Of a stretch of 64,000 nucleotides of DNA, positions 1 through 9,414 are shown one piece after another. Position 1 is the first letter of the stretch; each line of letters begins with the position of its first letter. The notes under the pieces are model-generated. The model was not told the DNA's origin and searched no databases. It saw only the letters and a program-made list of their open reading frames with translations. The stretch comes from CAVXHQ01 sp963789535. GTDB lineage: Bacteria > Pseudomonadota > Alphaproteobacteria > Rhodobacterales > Rhodobacteraceae. The DNA lies in assembly GCA_963789535.1 (NCBI GenBank), contig CAWBKU010000004.1, positions 939,115 to 1,003,114 of the forward strand. The letters run 5' to 3'. The position numbers were made by a program, and so were the translations under genes.

Positions 1-133
1 GACCCACACAATTCCGCTTTTGACGCAGACGGTGCAACACGCGATGGACAATTGCCTTCAGGGGTTTCAGGCGGTCCCGATGCAGAGCTTCGACTACGAC
101 TTCACCCGCTACAGCTGGTCCTGTGATAGCTGA
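1..133 (+). CDS. ABC transporter peptide-binding protein, C-terminal end (partial)
   Basis: Only the last 43 codons are inside the window, read from base 2 to the TGA at 131-133. The visible tail (ending in YSWSCDS) is too short for a motif-based family call. It lies immediately upstream of two DppB/DppC-type permeases on the same strand, the usual place for a family-5 periplasmic solute-binding protein (SBP_bac_5). The call therefore rests on position, not on domain evidence. A strong stem-loop follows the stop, as is common behind binding-protein genes that must be expressed in excess over the membrane components. Confidence 0.6.
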   Translation, partial: THTIPLLTQTVQHAMDNCLQGFQAVPMQSFDYDFTRYSWSCDS

Positions 134-140
134 GGCAAAC

Positions 141-175
141 CGCGTCCCGGCCCCCTTGCGGGCGGCCGGGACGCG
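141..175 (+). promoter_or_regulatory. Intercistronic stem-loop behind binding-protein gene
   Basis: A perfect 12-bp inverted repeat, CGCGTCCCGGCC (141-152) and GGCCGGGACGCG (164-175), flanks an 11-base loop. No T-run follows, so it is more likely an mRNA-stabilising or partially terminating structure between the binding-protein gene and the permease genes than a full terminator. Confidence 0.6.
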
Positions 176-191
176 GGCCGCGGGCTGAGAC

Positions 192-1217
192 ATGCAGTTT
201 CTGGCTTTCCTTCTGCGGCGCGTCCTGTGGTCGTTCTTGGTATTGTTCGGCCTGTCGGTCGTCATCTTTACCATAGCGCGGATCATTCCGGGCGACCCCG
301 CGCGCATGGCGATGGGTCCTACGGCGAGTGCCGAACAGGTCGCCGACCTGCAGGAAGCCCTCGGTCTCAACGATGCGATCTCGGTGCAATACCTGCGCTT
401 CGTCACCGGTCTGGCGCGCGGCGACCTCGGGCGGTCCCTGCTGACCGAACGCCCTGTCGCAGACGATATCTCCAACACCTTTCCTGCCACCCTCGAACTG
501 GTGATCTGCACCGTTATCCTCGGCTTCGTCTTCGGTGTGCCCCTCGGCGTCGCGGCGGCCCATTGGAAGGACAGGTGGCCCGACAACCTCGTCCGGGCAC
601 TGGCGATCGGCTCTGCCGTCGTGCCCTCGTTCTTCCTTGCTCTGCTGCTGCAGCTGCTGGCCGGCTATGTCCTTCAGATTTTACCCACGACAGGGCGCCT
701 CCCCGCCGGCATGACCTTCGATGCCGACATCACCGGCCTTCTGCTGATCGACAGCCTCTTGCGCGGTCGCCTCGACATCATGTTTGAGGCCGCGCGCCAC
801 CTGCTGTTGCCGGCCATCGCGCTGGCCGCCGCAACGATGGGCCAGATCGCCCGCATCACCCGCGCCTCGATGATCGACGTGAGCCGTCAGGACTATATCG
901 AGGCGGCGCGCGCCTTTGGCGTGCCCGAACGGCTGCGCCTGTTCAAATACCAGCTGCGCCCCGCCTTCGTGCCGCCGCTGACGATCATCGGCCTCGAATT
1001 CGCGTCGCTGATCGGCAACGCCTTTGTCGTCGAACTCATCTTTTCGTGGCCCGGCATGGCGAGCTATGGCGTCCGCGCCATCCAGCAAAAGGACCTGAAC
1101 GCGATCATGGCGGTCGTCATGGTCTCGGGCATCTTCTTCGTCGTGGTAAACCTGCTGATCGACCTCGCCGTCGGCCTCGTCGATCCACGCGTCCGCATCC
1201 GGGGGCTGCGGGCATGA
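192..1217 (+). CDS. Peptide/nickel-type ABC transporter permease, DppB family
   Basis: Inner-membrane permease of 341 residues, the normal length for the DppB/OppB family. It begins with a membrane helix (about residues 9-31) carrying the typical FLLRRVLWSFLVLFG opening and GDP motif of the first periplasmic segment. Further hydrophobic segments follow, and the EAA-type coupling loop (DYIEAARAFGVPE, about residues 233-245) that docks on the ATPases is intact. The next permease starts inside its stop codon (ATGA overlap), so the genes are translationally coupled. The substrate cannot be read from the sequence; linkage to hydantoinase-like genes suggests a peptide or cyclic amide/hydantoin-type nitrogen compound (inference). 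Confidence 0.9.
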   Translation: MQFLAFLLRRVLWSFLVLFGLSVVIFTIARIIPGDPARMAMGPTASAEQVADLQEALGLNDAISVQYLRFVTGLARGDLGRSLLTERPVADDISNTFPATLELVICTVILGFVFGVPLGVAAAHWKDRWPDNLVRALAIGSAVVPSFFLALLLQLLAGYVLQILPTTGRLPAGMTFDADITGLLLIDSLLRGRLDIMFEAARHLLLPAIALAAATMGQIARITRASMIDVSRQDYIEAARAFGVPERLRLFKYQLRPAFVPPLTIIGLEFASLIGNAFVVELIFSWPGMASYGVRAIQQKDLNAIMAVVMVSGIFFVVVNLLIDLAVGLVDPRVRIRGLRA

Positions 1218-2122
1218 CCTCCCCGGACAAGGCAGAACCCGACGGCGCGGACCTCAACGTGACAGAACAGCAGGCGCTTAGCAATTCGTGGCAGACGTGG
1301 TATAGGTTTTCGCGCAATCCGACGGCGGTGATCGGCGCGCTGATCGTCGTCGTCTCTATCCTGCTCGCCCTCCTCGCCTCCTACATCACGCCCTTCCCCG
1401 ATCACGTCGGCGCGGTCGTGGATTTCCGCAACCGGCATCAGCCTCCCTCTGGCGTCCACTGGTTCGGCACCGACAACGTCGGGCGGGACATCTTCACCCG
1501 TGTCATCTTCGGCTTGCGGATCTCGCTGATGCTCGCCGCGGTTGTCCTCGGCCTCGCGGTGCCGTTCGGCGTCGTCCTCGGCCTGCTGGCGGGGTATTTT
1601 GGCGGCTGGGTCGAAATCGTCATCATGCGGATCACGGACATCGCGCTGGCGATCCCCCCACTGGTCATGGCGCTGGCCGTCGCCGCCGTGCTGACGCCGT
1701 CGCTGACGAACTCGATGCTGGCCATAGCTCTGCTGTGGTGGACCTGGCACACGCGGCTGATCTACTCGATCACGCGGCAGCTCAGGTCTCAGGAATTCGT
1801 CGAGGCGGCCGAGACGCTCGGCGCATCGAAGGCGCACATCCTGTTTCGCGAGATCCTGCCGAACTGCGTCTCGGCAATCGCCGTGAAGACCTCACTTGAC
1901 GCGGGCTTCGTGATCCTGATCGGTTCCGCGCTATCGTTCCTCGGCCTCGGCATCCAGCCGCCCACGCCCGACCTCGGGACCATGGTCGCCTCTGGCGCAT
2001 CGTTCCTGCCGGGCTACTGGTGGGAAAGCATCCTGCCTGGCTGTGCCATCCTCTTCGTAGCACTCGGGTTTAACCTGCTCGGCGACGGATTGCGCGACCT
2101 CTACGACGTAGAGGACGTATGA
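1214..2122 (+). CDS. Peptide/nickel-type ABC transporter permease, DppC family
   Basis: Second permease subunit, 302 residues. The ATG at 1214 overlaps the stop of the preceding permease by four bases; longer upstream reading in this frame is antisense-like filler without a ribosome site. It has the DppC-type N-terminal cytoplasmic stretch, the first transmembrane helix near residue 30, the GTDNVGRDIFTR motif typical of DppC/OppC, and an EAA loop (QEFVEAAETLGASKAHI). It should pair with the DppB-like subunit to form the channel. Its stop overlaps the start of the first ATPase gene (ATGA), continuing the coupled operon. Confidence 0.9.
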   Translation: MTSPDKAEPDGADLNVTEQQALSNSWQTWYRFSRNPTAVIGALIVVVSILLALLASYITPFPDHVGAVVDFRNRHQPPSGVHWFGTDNVGRDIFTRVIFGLRISLMLAAVVLGLAVPFGVVLGLLAGYFGGWVEIVIMRITDIALAIPPLVMALAVAAVLTPSLTNSMLAIALLWWTWHTRLIYSITRQLRSQEFVEAAETLGASKAHILFREILPNCVSAIAVKTSLDAGFVILIGSALSFLGLGIQPPTPDLGTMVASGASFLPGYWWESILPGCAILFVALGFNLLGDGLRDLYDVEDV

Positions 2123-2941
2123 CCGCACTGTTGTCCGTTCGCGATCTGGACGTTTCGTTCACCACCTACGGACGACGAACGCAGGTGCTGCATGGTGTCT
2201 CGCTCGACGTGCCGACGGGCGCGCAGGTAGCACTCGTGGGTGAGAGCGGATCGGGCAAGTCGGTGACGATGAAGGCGATTATGGGCCTGCTGCGTCAGCC
2301 CCCCGCCTCGATCGAAGGGGGCCAGTATCCACTTCGACGGCAAGGACCTGTTGCAAATGCGCGAACGGGACCGGCTTGCCCTGCGCGGCACCGCGATGAG
2401 TATGGTATTCCAAGACCCGATGTCCTCGCTGAACCCCGTGTTCACAGTGGCGGACCAGCTTACCACGATCCTTAAATACGCCGACCGGCGGCTGGGGCGG
2501 TCACGCGGGCGGCGGGGACGTCTTGCCCGGGTCCACGAGGTCCTCGGTCAGGTCCGGATGCGAGAGCCGGAACGCGTCGCCACCAGCTTTCCGATCATGC
2601 TGTCAGGCGGCATGCGTCAACGGGTGCTGATCGCCATGGCCCTGCTGTCCGAGCCGCGCTTGCTGATCGCGGACGAGCCCGGCACCGCGCTCGACGTTAC
2701 GACGCAGGCGCAGATCCTCAAGCTTCTGAAGGACCTCGTGACCGGCGCCGATCTGGCGCTTTTGATGATCACCCACAACCTAGGGGTGGTGCGCGAGACG
2801 AGCGCAACCACCTACGTCATGCGAAAGGGCTACATCGTCGAGCACGGTGCGACGGACGCGATCTTTGCCGCGCCGCAACACGAGTATACACGCAGCTTGC
2901 TGGCTGCCGTGCCGCGCCTCGCGGGCGGGGCGGCGCCATGA
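2119..2941 (+). pseudogene. Peptide ABC transporter ATP-binding protein, DppD family, frameshifted
   Basis: The reading frame contains the Walker A motif GESGSGKS (about residue 40) and then shifts: after IEGG an extra C near 2322-2323 moves the homologous sequence (HFDGKDLLQMR, then MVFQDPMSSLNPV) to the next frame. Removing that one base restores a 273-residue protein of normal length with Q-loop, LSGGMRQR signature, Walker B (LLIADEP, followed by GTALD where TTALD is usual) and H-loop ITHN. All catalytic motifs are otherwise intact, so this is either a very recent mutation or a sequencing indel next to a run of G. The downstream ATPase overlaps its stop. Confidence 0.85.
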
Positions 2942-3813
2942 GCGTCCCGGCGCTGGAGTTGCGCAATCTGACGAAGACTTTCGCACTGCGCGACGGCTTC
3001 GGTCGCGGCAAGGGAGAGGTGCGGGCAGTCGACGAAGTGTCGCTCTCGATTGCGCCGGGCGAGATCTACGGCCTGGCAGGTGAGAGCGGATCGGGCAAGT
3101 CCACGATCGCTCGGATGATCATGGGCTTGGCCGCGCCCAGCAGCGGCGACATCCTTCTCGACGGTGCCAGCATCCTCGGCGCTGCGTCAATGGATCATCG
3201 TGCCCGAGTCCAGATGGTGTTCCAGAACCCAGGCGCGTCACTCAACCCGCGCCGCACGGTCGGCCAGTCGATGCGCGTGCCTCTCGATGCGCACCTTTAC
3301 GCGGGCGACCGTCAGGCCCGCACCGGCGAGCTGCTCGATATGGTGCAACTGCCCCGCCATTTCGCCGACCGCTATCCGCACGAACTCTCCGGCGGTCAGA
3401 AACAGCGCGTCGCCATCGGCCGCGCGCTGGCGGTTGAGCCGCGCTTGCTGGTTCTGGACGAGCCGACGAGCGCCCTCGACGTTTCGGTCCAGGCACGCGT
3501 CATCGACCTGCTCGAGGCGCTGGGGCGCGATCTCGGCCTCACCTACCTTTTCATCAGCCACGACCTGAGCCTGATGCGCAATTTCGCGCGCCGTGTCGGC
3601 ATCCTCTATCGCGGCAGGATCGTCGAGACCGGGCCGGTGGCCGAGGTCTTTGCCCAGCCCGCGCACGACTACACGCGCCTCCTGCTCGCCTCGGTTCCCG
3701 TCATGTCGGCGGCAGAAGAGGCGCTGCGACCCACCGTGCCGCTCATCGACGGTGAAATGCCAACAGCAGAGCAACTGATCGCCCTGCGCCAATCGAAAGG
3801 ACAGACCCCATGA
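2938..3813 (+). CDS. Peptide ABC transporter ATP-binding protein, DppF family
   Basis: ATPase subunit of 291 residues with complete motifs: Walker A GESGSGKST (about residues 50-58), Q-loop MVFQNP, signature LSGGQKQR, Walker B LLVLDEPTSALD and H-loop ISHDLS. The C-terminal extension after YTRLLLASVP belongs to the oligopeptide-type ATPase family. The start ATG overlaps the stop of the DppD-like gene and its own stop overlaps the start of the hydantoinase-like gene. It forms with the DppD-like subunit the heterodimeric motor of this importer; if the DppD frameshift is real, the importer would need a partner from elsewhere. Confidence 0.92.
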   Translation: MSVPALELRNLTKTFALRDGFGRGKGEVRAVDEVSLSIAPGEIYGLAGESGSGKSTIARMIMGLAAPSSGDILLDGASILGAASMDHRARVQMVFQNPGASLNPRRTVGQSMRVPLDAHLYAGDRQARTGELLDMVQLPRHFADRYPHELSGGQKQRVAIGRALAVEPRLLVLDEPTSALDVSVQARVIDLLEALGRDLGLTYLFISHDLSLMRNFARRVGILYRGRIVETGPVAEVFAQPAHDYTRLLLASVPVMSAAEEALRPTVPLIDGEMPTAEQLIALRQSKGQTP

Positions 3814-5350
3814 TCCGCATCGGCATCGACGTGGGCGGCACCAATACGGACGCAGTCCTGATGGACGGGCAGCGCGTCGTCGCGGGGGTCAAGGCGCCGA
3901 CCAGCGGCGACGTGATGACCGGCGTCGTCGCCGCCCTGCGCGCCGTCTTGAAAGAGACGGGGCGCGCGGCGGACACCGTCGACGTAGTGATGATCGGCAC
4001 GACGCACTTCACCAACGCCGTCGTGCAGCGCCGCGACCTTGCCCAGACTGCCGCCGTGCGCCTCTGCCTGCCCGCGACGGCCTCGCTCCCCCCGATGGTG
4101 GACTGGCCCGAGGATCTGCGCGCTGAGATCGGCAACGCGTGGTGGCTTGCCCATGGGGGGCACGAGTTCGACGGGCGGATCATCTCGCCGCTCGACGAGG
4201 CGGAACTGGTCGGGATCGCGGCAGCGATCGCCGCTAAGGGTATCAACTCGATCGCGATCACCTCTGTCTTCTCGCCCGTCAGCGCCGAGTTCGAAAAGCA
4301 GGCGGGCGAAATCTTTGCCCGCGAGATGCCAAATGCTCACATCACCTTGTCCTCCGACATCGGGCGCATCGGCCTCCTCGAACGCGAGAATGCGGCGATC
4401 ATGAACGCCTGCCTGCGCGACCTGTCTCGCGACGTGGTCGCGGCGTTCCGCGGCGCACTGGCCGACGTCGGTTTCACCGGGCGCTTTTTTCTCACCCAGA
4501 ACGACGGCACGCTGATGGATGCCGCCTTTGCCGAGCGGTTCCCGGTGCTGACCTTTGCCTCGGGGCCCACCAACTCGATGCGCGGTGCGGCGTTCCTGTC
4601 GGGCGTCGCTGACGCCATCGTCGTGGACATCGGCGGCACTACTTCGACGTGGGCTCGTTGCAAAAAGGCTTCCCCCGGCAGGCTACCATGGCCGTCGACG
4701 TCGGCGGCGTGCGCACCAATTTTCGGATGCCGGACGTATTCTCAATCGGCCTCGGGGGCGGGAGCCTTGTGACCGATGACGGCGCCACGGTCGGTCCGCG
4801 TTCGGTCGGCTACCGGATTGCCACTGAGGCATTGGTCTTCGGCGGCACGACCCTGACCACCACCGACGTCGTCGTGGCCGACGGAGGCGCCGAACTGGGT
4901 GATCCGTCGAAGGTTGCCGGTCTAGACGCCGGCATCGTCCGCGCCGCGCGCGACCGCATCGCTTGGCTGCTCGAGGACTGCGTTGAGCGCGCCCGGATTT
5001 CCGCCGACCCCCTGCCCGTCATCGTCGTCGGCGGCGGCTCGATCCTCGTCGAGGGACCGATCGCGGGGCTGGAACTCATCAAGCCAGACCATTTCGCCGT
5101 CGCCAACGCCGTGGGCGCCGCCATCGCGCAAGTCTCGGGCGAGGTCGACCGTGTCTATGCATTGGCCGAGATGACGCGAGACGCCGCTCTCAACGACGCC
5201 AAGCGCCAGGCGACCGAGGCCGCCATCGCCGCAGGCGCGCGCCCCGACAGCATCGAGATTGTCGACGTCGAGGACGTGCCGCTCGCCTACCTGCCTGGGA
5301 ACGCGACCCGCGTCCGGGTCAAGGCGGTGGGAGAGCTCCATGTCGGGTGA
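3810..5350 (+). pseudogene. Hydantoinase/oxoprolinase family protein (HyuA-like), frameshifted
   Basis: The N-terminal part opens with the ASKHA-type phosphate motif IGIDVGGTNTDAV and continues as a hydantoinase A/oxoprolinase-like protein to VVDIGGTTS, where one base is missing near 4645. The homology resumes in the next frame (DVGSLQKGFPR, then GLGGGSLV) and runs to the TGA at 5350. Adding one base gives 513 residues. The family uses ATP for ring opening of hydantoins, 5-oxoproline or related cyclic amides. Position between a peptide-type importer and two S-Me-THD proteins suggests catabolism of an imported thiohydantoin or hydantoin-like compound. The rest of the sequence is well preserved, so an assembly indel is possible. 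Confidence 0.85.
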
Positions 5351-6443
5351 CGGCTACCCCCTGCTCGAGGCGGACCTGTTGCCGCTTTCTATCGGTGCAG
5401 CCCTGCTCGGCACCGGGGGCGGCGGAAACCCTTATGTCGGCATGTTGCGCAGCCGTGAATTGCTGCGCGCGGGTGCCACGGTCGATATTATTCCCCTCAA
5501 TGCCCTGGCCGACGATGCGCTGGTCGGCGAGGTTGGCGGGATCGGAGCGCCAGTCGTCGGCGTCGAAAAGTTCGAGGAAGGCGCCGAGTGCCTACGCGCC
5601 ATGCGGGCCGTCGAGGAGATGACCGGCACCCGGATGTCGGCCCTGATCTGCGCCGAGATCGGCGGGGCCAACTCGATGGAACCCGTCATCACCGCCGCGC
5701 AGGCTGGTCTGCCGGTGCTCGACGGCGACGGCATGGGCCGCGCCTTTCCCGAGGTGCAGATGACCACCTTCTTCATCTATGGCGCGAAACCGGCCCCCGC
5801 CGCCATCGCCGACGACAAGGGAAACGTCGTGGTGTTCCGCGACGTGGTGGACATGTATTGGCTCGAACGGTTCGCGCGCGATACGAGTGTTGCGATGGGG
5901 GCTGCCGCAGGCCTCGCCATCGCGCCGATGCGAGCCGATTTCGTCCGGCGCGTGGCAGTGCCCGGCACCATGACGCAGGCATTGGACATCGGCCGCACGG
6001 TCATCGAGGCGCGCCGCCAGCGGCGTGACGTCGTCGATTGCATCCTCGCGTCGACAGGCGCCACCCTGTTCTTTACCGGCAAAGTGACGGATATCCGCCG
6101 CGACCTCGTCGGCGGATTCTCCCGGGGCGAGGCAAAGATCGCAGGTTCGGGCGACTATGCGGGCTGCGACGCGCGCATTGCGATCCAGAACGAGAACCTC
6201 GTGCTGTGGGTGGATGGCGATCCGGTGCTCATGGTTCCCGACCTGATCGTCAACCTCGACCTCGAAACCGGCGAGCCTATCACCACCGAGGTGCTGCGCT
6301 ATGGCCAGCGGATCGCGACCATCGGCCTTCCGGTGCACGACCTGATGAAGACGGAAGCGGCCATGAAGGTCGTCGGCCCCGCCGCCTTCGGCTATCCCGA
6401 TCTGACGTTCACGCCCCTTGCATGGCAGGAGAAACGACCATGA
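5340..6443 (+). CDS. S-Me-THD (DUF917) family protein, first copy
   Basis: 367 residues. The ATG at 5340 lies just before the stop of the hydantoinase-like gene; earlier starts in this frame would lie deep inside that gene. The N-terminal domain carries the family motif GTGGGGNPYVG near residue 25, followed by GAPVVGVEKF, AEIGGANSMEPV and DGDGMGRAFPE, all hallmarks of DUF917, now named after S-methyl thiohydantoin desulfurase-like activity. Together with a HyuA-like protein this suggests processing of cyclic (thio)hydantoin substrates in the cytoplasm. It overlaps the next gene by four bases, and the two are paralogues that may form a hetero-oligomer (inference). Confidence 0.88.
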   Translation: MSGDGYPLLEADLLPLSIGAALLGTGGGGNPYVGMLRSRELLRAGATVDIIPLNALADDALVGEVGGIGAPVVGVEKFEEGAECLRAMRAVEEMTGTRMSALICAEIGGANSMEPVITAAQAGLPVLDGDGMGRAFPEVQMTTFFIYGAKPAPAAIADDKGNVVVFRDVVDMYWLERFARDTSVAMGAAAGLAIAPMRADFVRRVAVPGTMTQALDIGRTVIEARRQRRDVVDCILASTGATLFFTGKVTDIRRDLVGGFSRGEAKIAGSGDYAGCDARIAIQNENLVLWVDGDPVLMVPDLIVNLDLETGEPITTEVLRYGQRIATIGLPVHDLMKTEAAMKVVGPAAFGYPDLTFTPLAWQEKRP

Positions 6444-7561
6444 CCGCAGCACCGACGGACATCGCGCCCGACCGCACGATCGGCGCCGCAGACCTCGACG
6501 ACATCGCCACGGGCGGCGCCGTCCTTGGCACCGGCGGTGGCGGCGACCCCTATGTGGGCAAGCTGATGGCGCAGGAGGCGATCCGCCGACATGGGAACGT
6601 GCGCCTGATAGACGTCCACAGCCTTGCCGACGATGCGCTGGTCGTGCCGGTCTGCATGATGGGCGCGCCCACGGTGATGACCGAGAAGCTGCCGCAGGGC
6701 GACGAGCTGACCAAGGCGCTCGCCTCGCTCGAGCGGGTGATGGGCCGCAAGGTCGATGCCATCCTATGCGGCGAGGCGGGCGGCGTGAACTCGACCACGC
6801 CTTTCGTCGTCGCGGCCGCAACCGGCCTGCCGCTGGTCGACGGCGACGGCATGGGACGCGCTTTCCCCGAATTGCAGATGGTGACGTTCACGCTGCACGG
6901 CGTCACGGCGACGCCGATGGTGCTCTGCGACGACAAGGGAAATTCCATCGTCCTCGACACCGTCTCGAACCATTGGACCGAGCGCCTCGCGCGGGTCGCG
7001 ACGGTCGAGATGGGCGGGTCTGCCCTCCTGGCGTTCTATCCGATGAGCGGCGCGGTAGCGAAGAAGTGCGTCGTCGCGGGCACGCTGTCTCTCTGTTCGC
7101 GCATCGGCCAGACGCTGCGTGCCGCACAACGTGGTCAGGCGGATCCGGTCGCCGCCCTGTCGGACCTGCTGGGGGCCAAGACCCTGTTTCACGGCCGTGT
7201 CGCCGATATCGAGCGCCGCACGGAGGGGGGTTTTGCCCGCGGCACCGCGCGGCTGAACGGCGTCGACACCTTTGCCGGACAGACCCTGCGGCTCGATTTT
7301 CAGAACGAATTCCTGATCGCCGAGAGGGGAGGACAGGTCCTCGCCACCACGCCCGACCTCATCTCGGTGGTCGATGCCGAAACCGGCATGGCTGTCACGA
7401 CCGACAGCCTGAAATATGGCCAGCGCCTGGTGACGCTCGCCTGGGCCTGCAATCCCTTGTGGCGCACTCCGGAGGGTATCGCCCTCGTCGGTCCACGCTA
7501 CTTCGGCGGGCCGGGCCTGTTCTTGACAGAGGGGATTGTTCCCGACCTGCCGGCCCCCTAG
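6440..7561 (+). CDS. S-Me-THD (DUF917) family protein, second copy
   Basis: 373 residues, starting in an ATGA overlap with the first DUF917 gene. It shows the same landmarks: GTGGGGDPYVGK near residue 32, GAPTVMTEKL, GEAGGVNSTTPF and DGDGMGRAFPELQM, so it is a paralogue produced by an old duplication; the two are clearly diverged. It is the last gene of the transporter operon; no obvious terminator follows, and the next 270 bases hold no convincing gene. Domain membership is secure; the exact substrate is unknown. Confidence 0.88.
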   Translation: MTAAPTDIAPDRTIGAADLDDIATGGAVLGTGGGGDPYVGKLMAQEAIRRHGNVRLIDVHSLADDALVVPVCMMGAPTVMTEKLPQGDELTKALASLERVMGRKVDAILCGEAGGVNSTTPFVVAAATGLPLVDGDGMGRAFPELQMVTFTLHGVTATPMVLCDDKGNSIVLDTVSNHWTERLARVATVEMGGSALLAFYPMSGAVAKKCVVAGTLSLCSRIGQTLRAAQRGQADPVAALSDLLGAKTLFHGRVADIERRTEGGFARGTARLNGVDTFAGQTLRLDFQNEFLIAERGGQVLATTPDLISVVDAETGMAVTTDSLKYGQRLVTLAWACNPLWRTPEGIALVGPRYFGGPGLFLTEGIVPDLPAP

Positions 7562-7837
7562 CCATCCGGATCACTGTGGACGTATTTAGGACTTCGATGT
7601 TGTCCCGACCTCTGCCATCGACCGATCCTGGATGTCGCGCATTCCTCCTCGCCGGATCGTCTGGCCAGACGTGGTGCGTGTCACAGGCTCTGACGGCGGA
7701 TTCTGTTGACCGAAGTGCACCCATGTCTGTAGACGCCTTCTTCGCTAACCTTCAGGCCAGCAGGGTAATACGTGCGGGGTCAGCGCTTTTTCCTGCAGGG
7801 TCGTTGCCGACGCCCTGCCGAGGGATACCGTCCGAGG

Positions 7838-8405
7838 ATGACGATCGCCCGGTTGAAGATCACCCTCGAAGACATCGAGCCCGTCGTCTCGCGGACGATC
7901 GAGGTGCCCGCTGATATCCTTCTCGATCGACTGCACCTCGTCATCCAGGCCGCCATGGGATGGGAGAACTATCATCTCTACGAGTTCATGGCAGGCCGGG
8001 CCCGCTGGGGTCTGCCAGACCCAGACTTCGGCAGCGACGCATTGCCGGCAACTAAGGCCAGTCTCGGCGACATCATCGACGCCGCCGGAAGCGGCCCGAT
8101 CCGCTATATCTACGACTTTGGAGATGACTGGGTCCATCTGATCGAGGCCACGATCACAGGCGATCCGACACCCGGCAACATCTATCCGCGACTGTCGAGA
8201 TCACCGGCAGATGCCCGCCCGAGGATGTTGGTGGCCTCCCAGGATACGAACACTTCCTCAACGCCATCGGCGATCCGGAGCATCCCGACACGAAGACCTG
8301 ATGGAATGGGCGGGCGGGCCGTTCGATCCACATGTTCCCGACGCCGACGAACTTCACCTCGAAGTCTTCAGGCTTGCAAAGAAATGGAAGTCGCGTCGAA
8401 CGTGA
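7838..8405 (+). pseudogene. Plasmid pRiA4b ORF-3-like protein, two frameshifts
   Basis: Starts MTIARLKITLEDIEP at the ATG at 7838 and shows the family pattern WRxxxVP-like opening, AMGWENYHLYEF, and YIYDFGDDWVH. After IYPRL one base is missing before 8195, and a second before 8290; restoring both gives a continuous 189-residue protein ending in the segment ELHLEVFRLAKKWK. The family occurs on plasmids and near IS elements; its function is unknown. No partner gene is adjacent. Two independent single-base losses make real decay likely here, in keeping with the IS-rich surroundings. Confidence 0.75.
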
Positions 8406-8798
8406 GCGGCGTCATCGGACGGATACAGAGCTTCTCGCTACGGTATTAGCGCATACACCGGAAGAGTGGGCACCATGAAGGAATGAGAGGTCGGAGACGT
8501 GGGTGACGGGAGACGTCGATACTCTCGGCCTTCGGCCTCGACAGTCTCCCTTCCTTGTCGCCTGCGGCGCCAAGGAAGATCGTCTGACCACTGGAGCGAC
8601 GGAAGTTATGAGAGCAGGCGCTGCATGCCGGATGATCAGGGAATAGCTTCACATTACCGGCGCCCCTGCGCCGGCAACGATCTTGCGAAGCTGTGCCCAA
8701 GTCCCACTCAGCGCAGCAGGAGACGTCTTGGATCGGTCGCTTCTATCAAGTCTGAAACTCGCGGGACGGGATCATGTCCTGCCAGCTCGCGTCGGCTC
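8406..8798. other. Gene-free stretch with small hairpins
   Basis: No coding sequence is supported. Three compact inverted repeats are visible: CGGCC-TT-CGGCC-like around 8536, CTTCCTTG with CAAGGAAG around 8550-8578, and CCGGCGC (8657-8663) with GCGCCGG (8668-8674) around a 4-base loop. They may be relics of element ends; no family could be assigned. Confidence 0.4.
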
Positions 8799-9143
8799 TC
8801 AACTCCTTCGTAATATAGCCGAAAATGCCGTCCGAAGCAAGCGGCTGACAGTCGAAGATTCGAGAAGGCACCAACTTGAGCCAGTGGATCCGTCCAAGCT
8901 CGGGAATGGGGCACTTCCTGCAACGGCTTGATCTACGGCAGCACGAAGACCGGGCCGCTTCAGGGGATCACCACCGCCGGACTGAACGTCCTCGTGGATG
9001 GGGTGAAGGATCGCGCCGCGACGATTGGCGTAGGCTTGGACGGCGTCCGTCTGCTCTTCCATGCTCGAGCCTTCATAGGCTTGCTTCTTGGACGACACAC
9101 GGATGTAGGCAACGAACTCAAAAGGTGCAGGGCGTCTGGGCAT
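8799..9143 (-). pseudogene. Serine recombinase (resolvase/invertase) N-terminal remnant
   Basis: From the ATG at 9143 the protein reads into a resolvase catalytic domain: AYIRVSSKKQ holds the nucleophilic serine region, followed by SSMEEQTDAVQAYANRRG and a SGG segment. After DQAVAG the homologous sequence (CPIPELGRIHWLK) continues only in another frame, and the rest of the catalytic and the DNA-binding domain is absent. It is therefore a truncated, frameshifted fragment of a site-specific recombinase, probably from a vanished mobile element, and should be inactive. Confidence 0.65.
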
Positions 9144-9333
9144 GTGCAGGCTCCTAGCTGTCTGATGGGGGGACAAAGTGATGTGTTCATGCCGGCCGGG
9201 GCATGGTCGTTTAGATCTAATGAATGCTGGTGGTTGGTGCTGGTCGGGGGTGTGGCGGATGGCTCGTGTATCTTGTGCCATCCGGTAGGGGATCCACCCG
9301 GGTTCGGACGGATCTGTCGTTCATCCCGGTTTT

Positions 9334-9405
9334 GGTCGGACGTCTCGGACAGGCGGGTTGGATTGCCTGATCCGAGCCGTGGTTCCTTGTCCGAGCTGTC
9401 CGACC
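9334..9405. repeat. Long imperfect inverted repeat between recombinase and DUF927 remnants
   Basis: GGTCGGAC (9334-9341) pairs with GTCCGACC (9398-9405), and CTCGGACA (9344-9351) pairs with TGTCCGAG (9388-9395), leaving 2-base bulges and a 36-base loop. It lies just past the 3' end of the minus-strand DUF927 remnant, so it may be its terminator, or a recombination site relic of the neighbouring serine recombinase. Confidence 0.5.
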
Positions 9406-9414
9406 GATTTCGGG

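Noticed and set aside
2310..2335. Programmed frameshift in the DppD-type gene
   Set aside because: No slippery heptamer with stimulatory hairpin of known type, and ABC ATPases of this family are not known to use it. A mutation or indel error is simpler.
8499..8813. Coding region between the pRiA4b-like remnant and the recombinase remnant
   Set aside because: Open frames on both strands are short, without ribosome sites or family motifs, and the stretch contains several hairpins.
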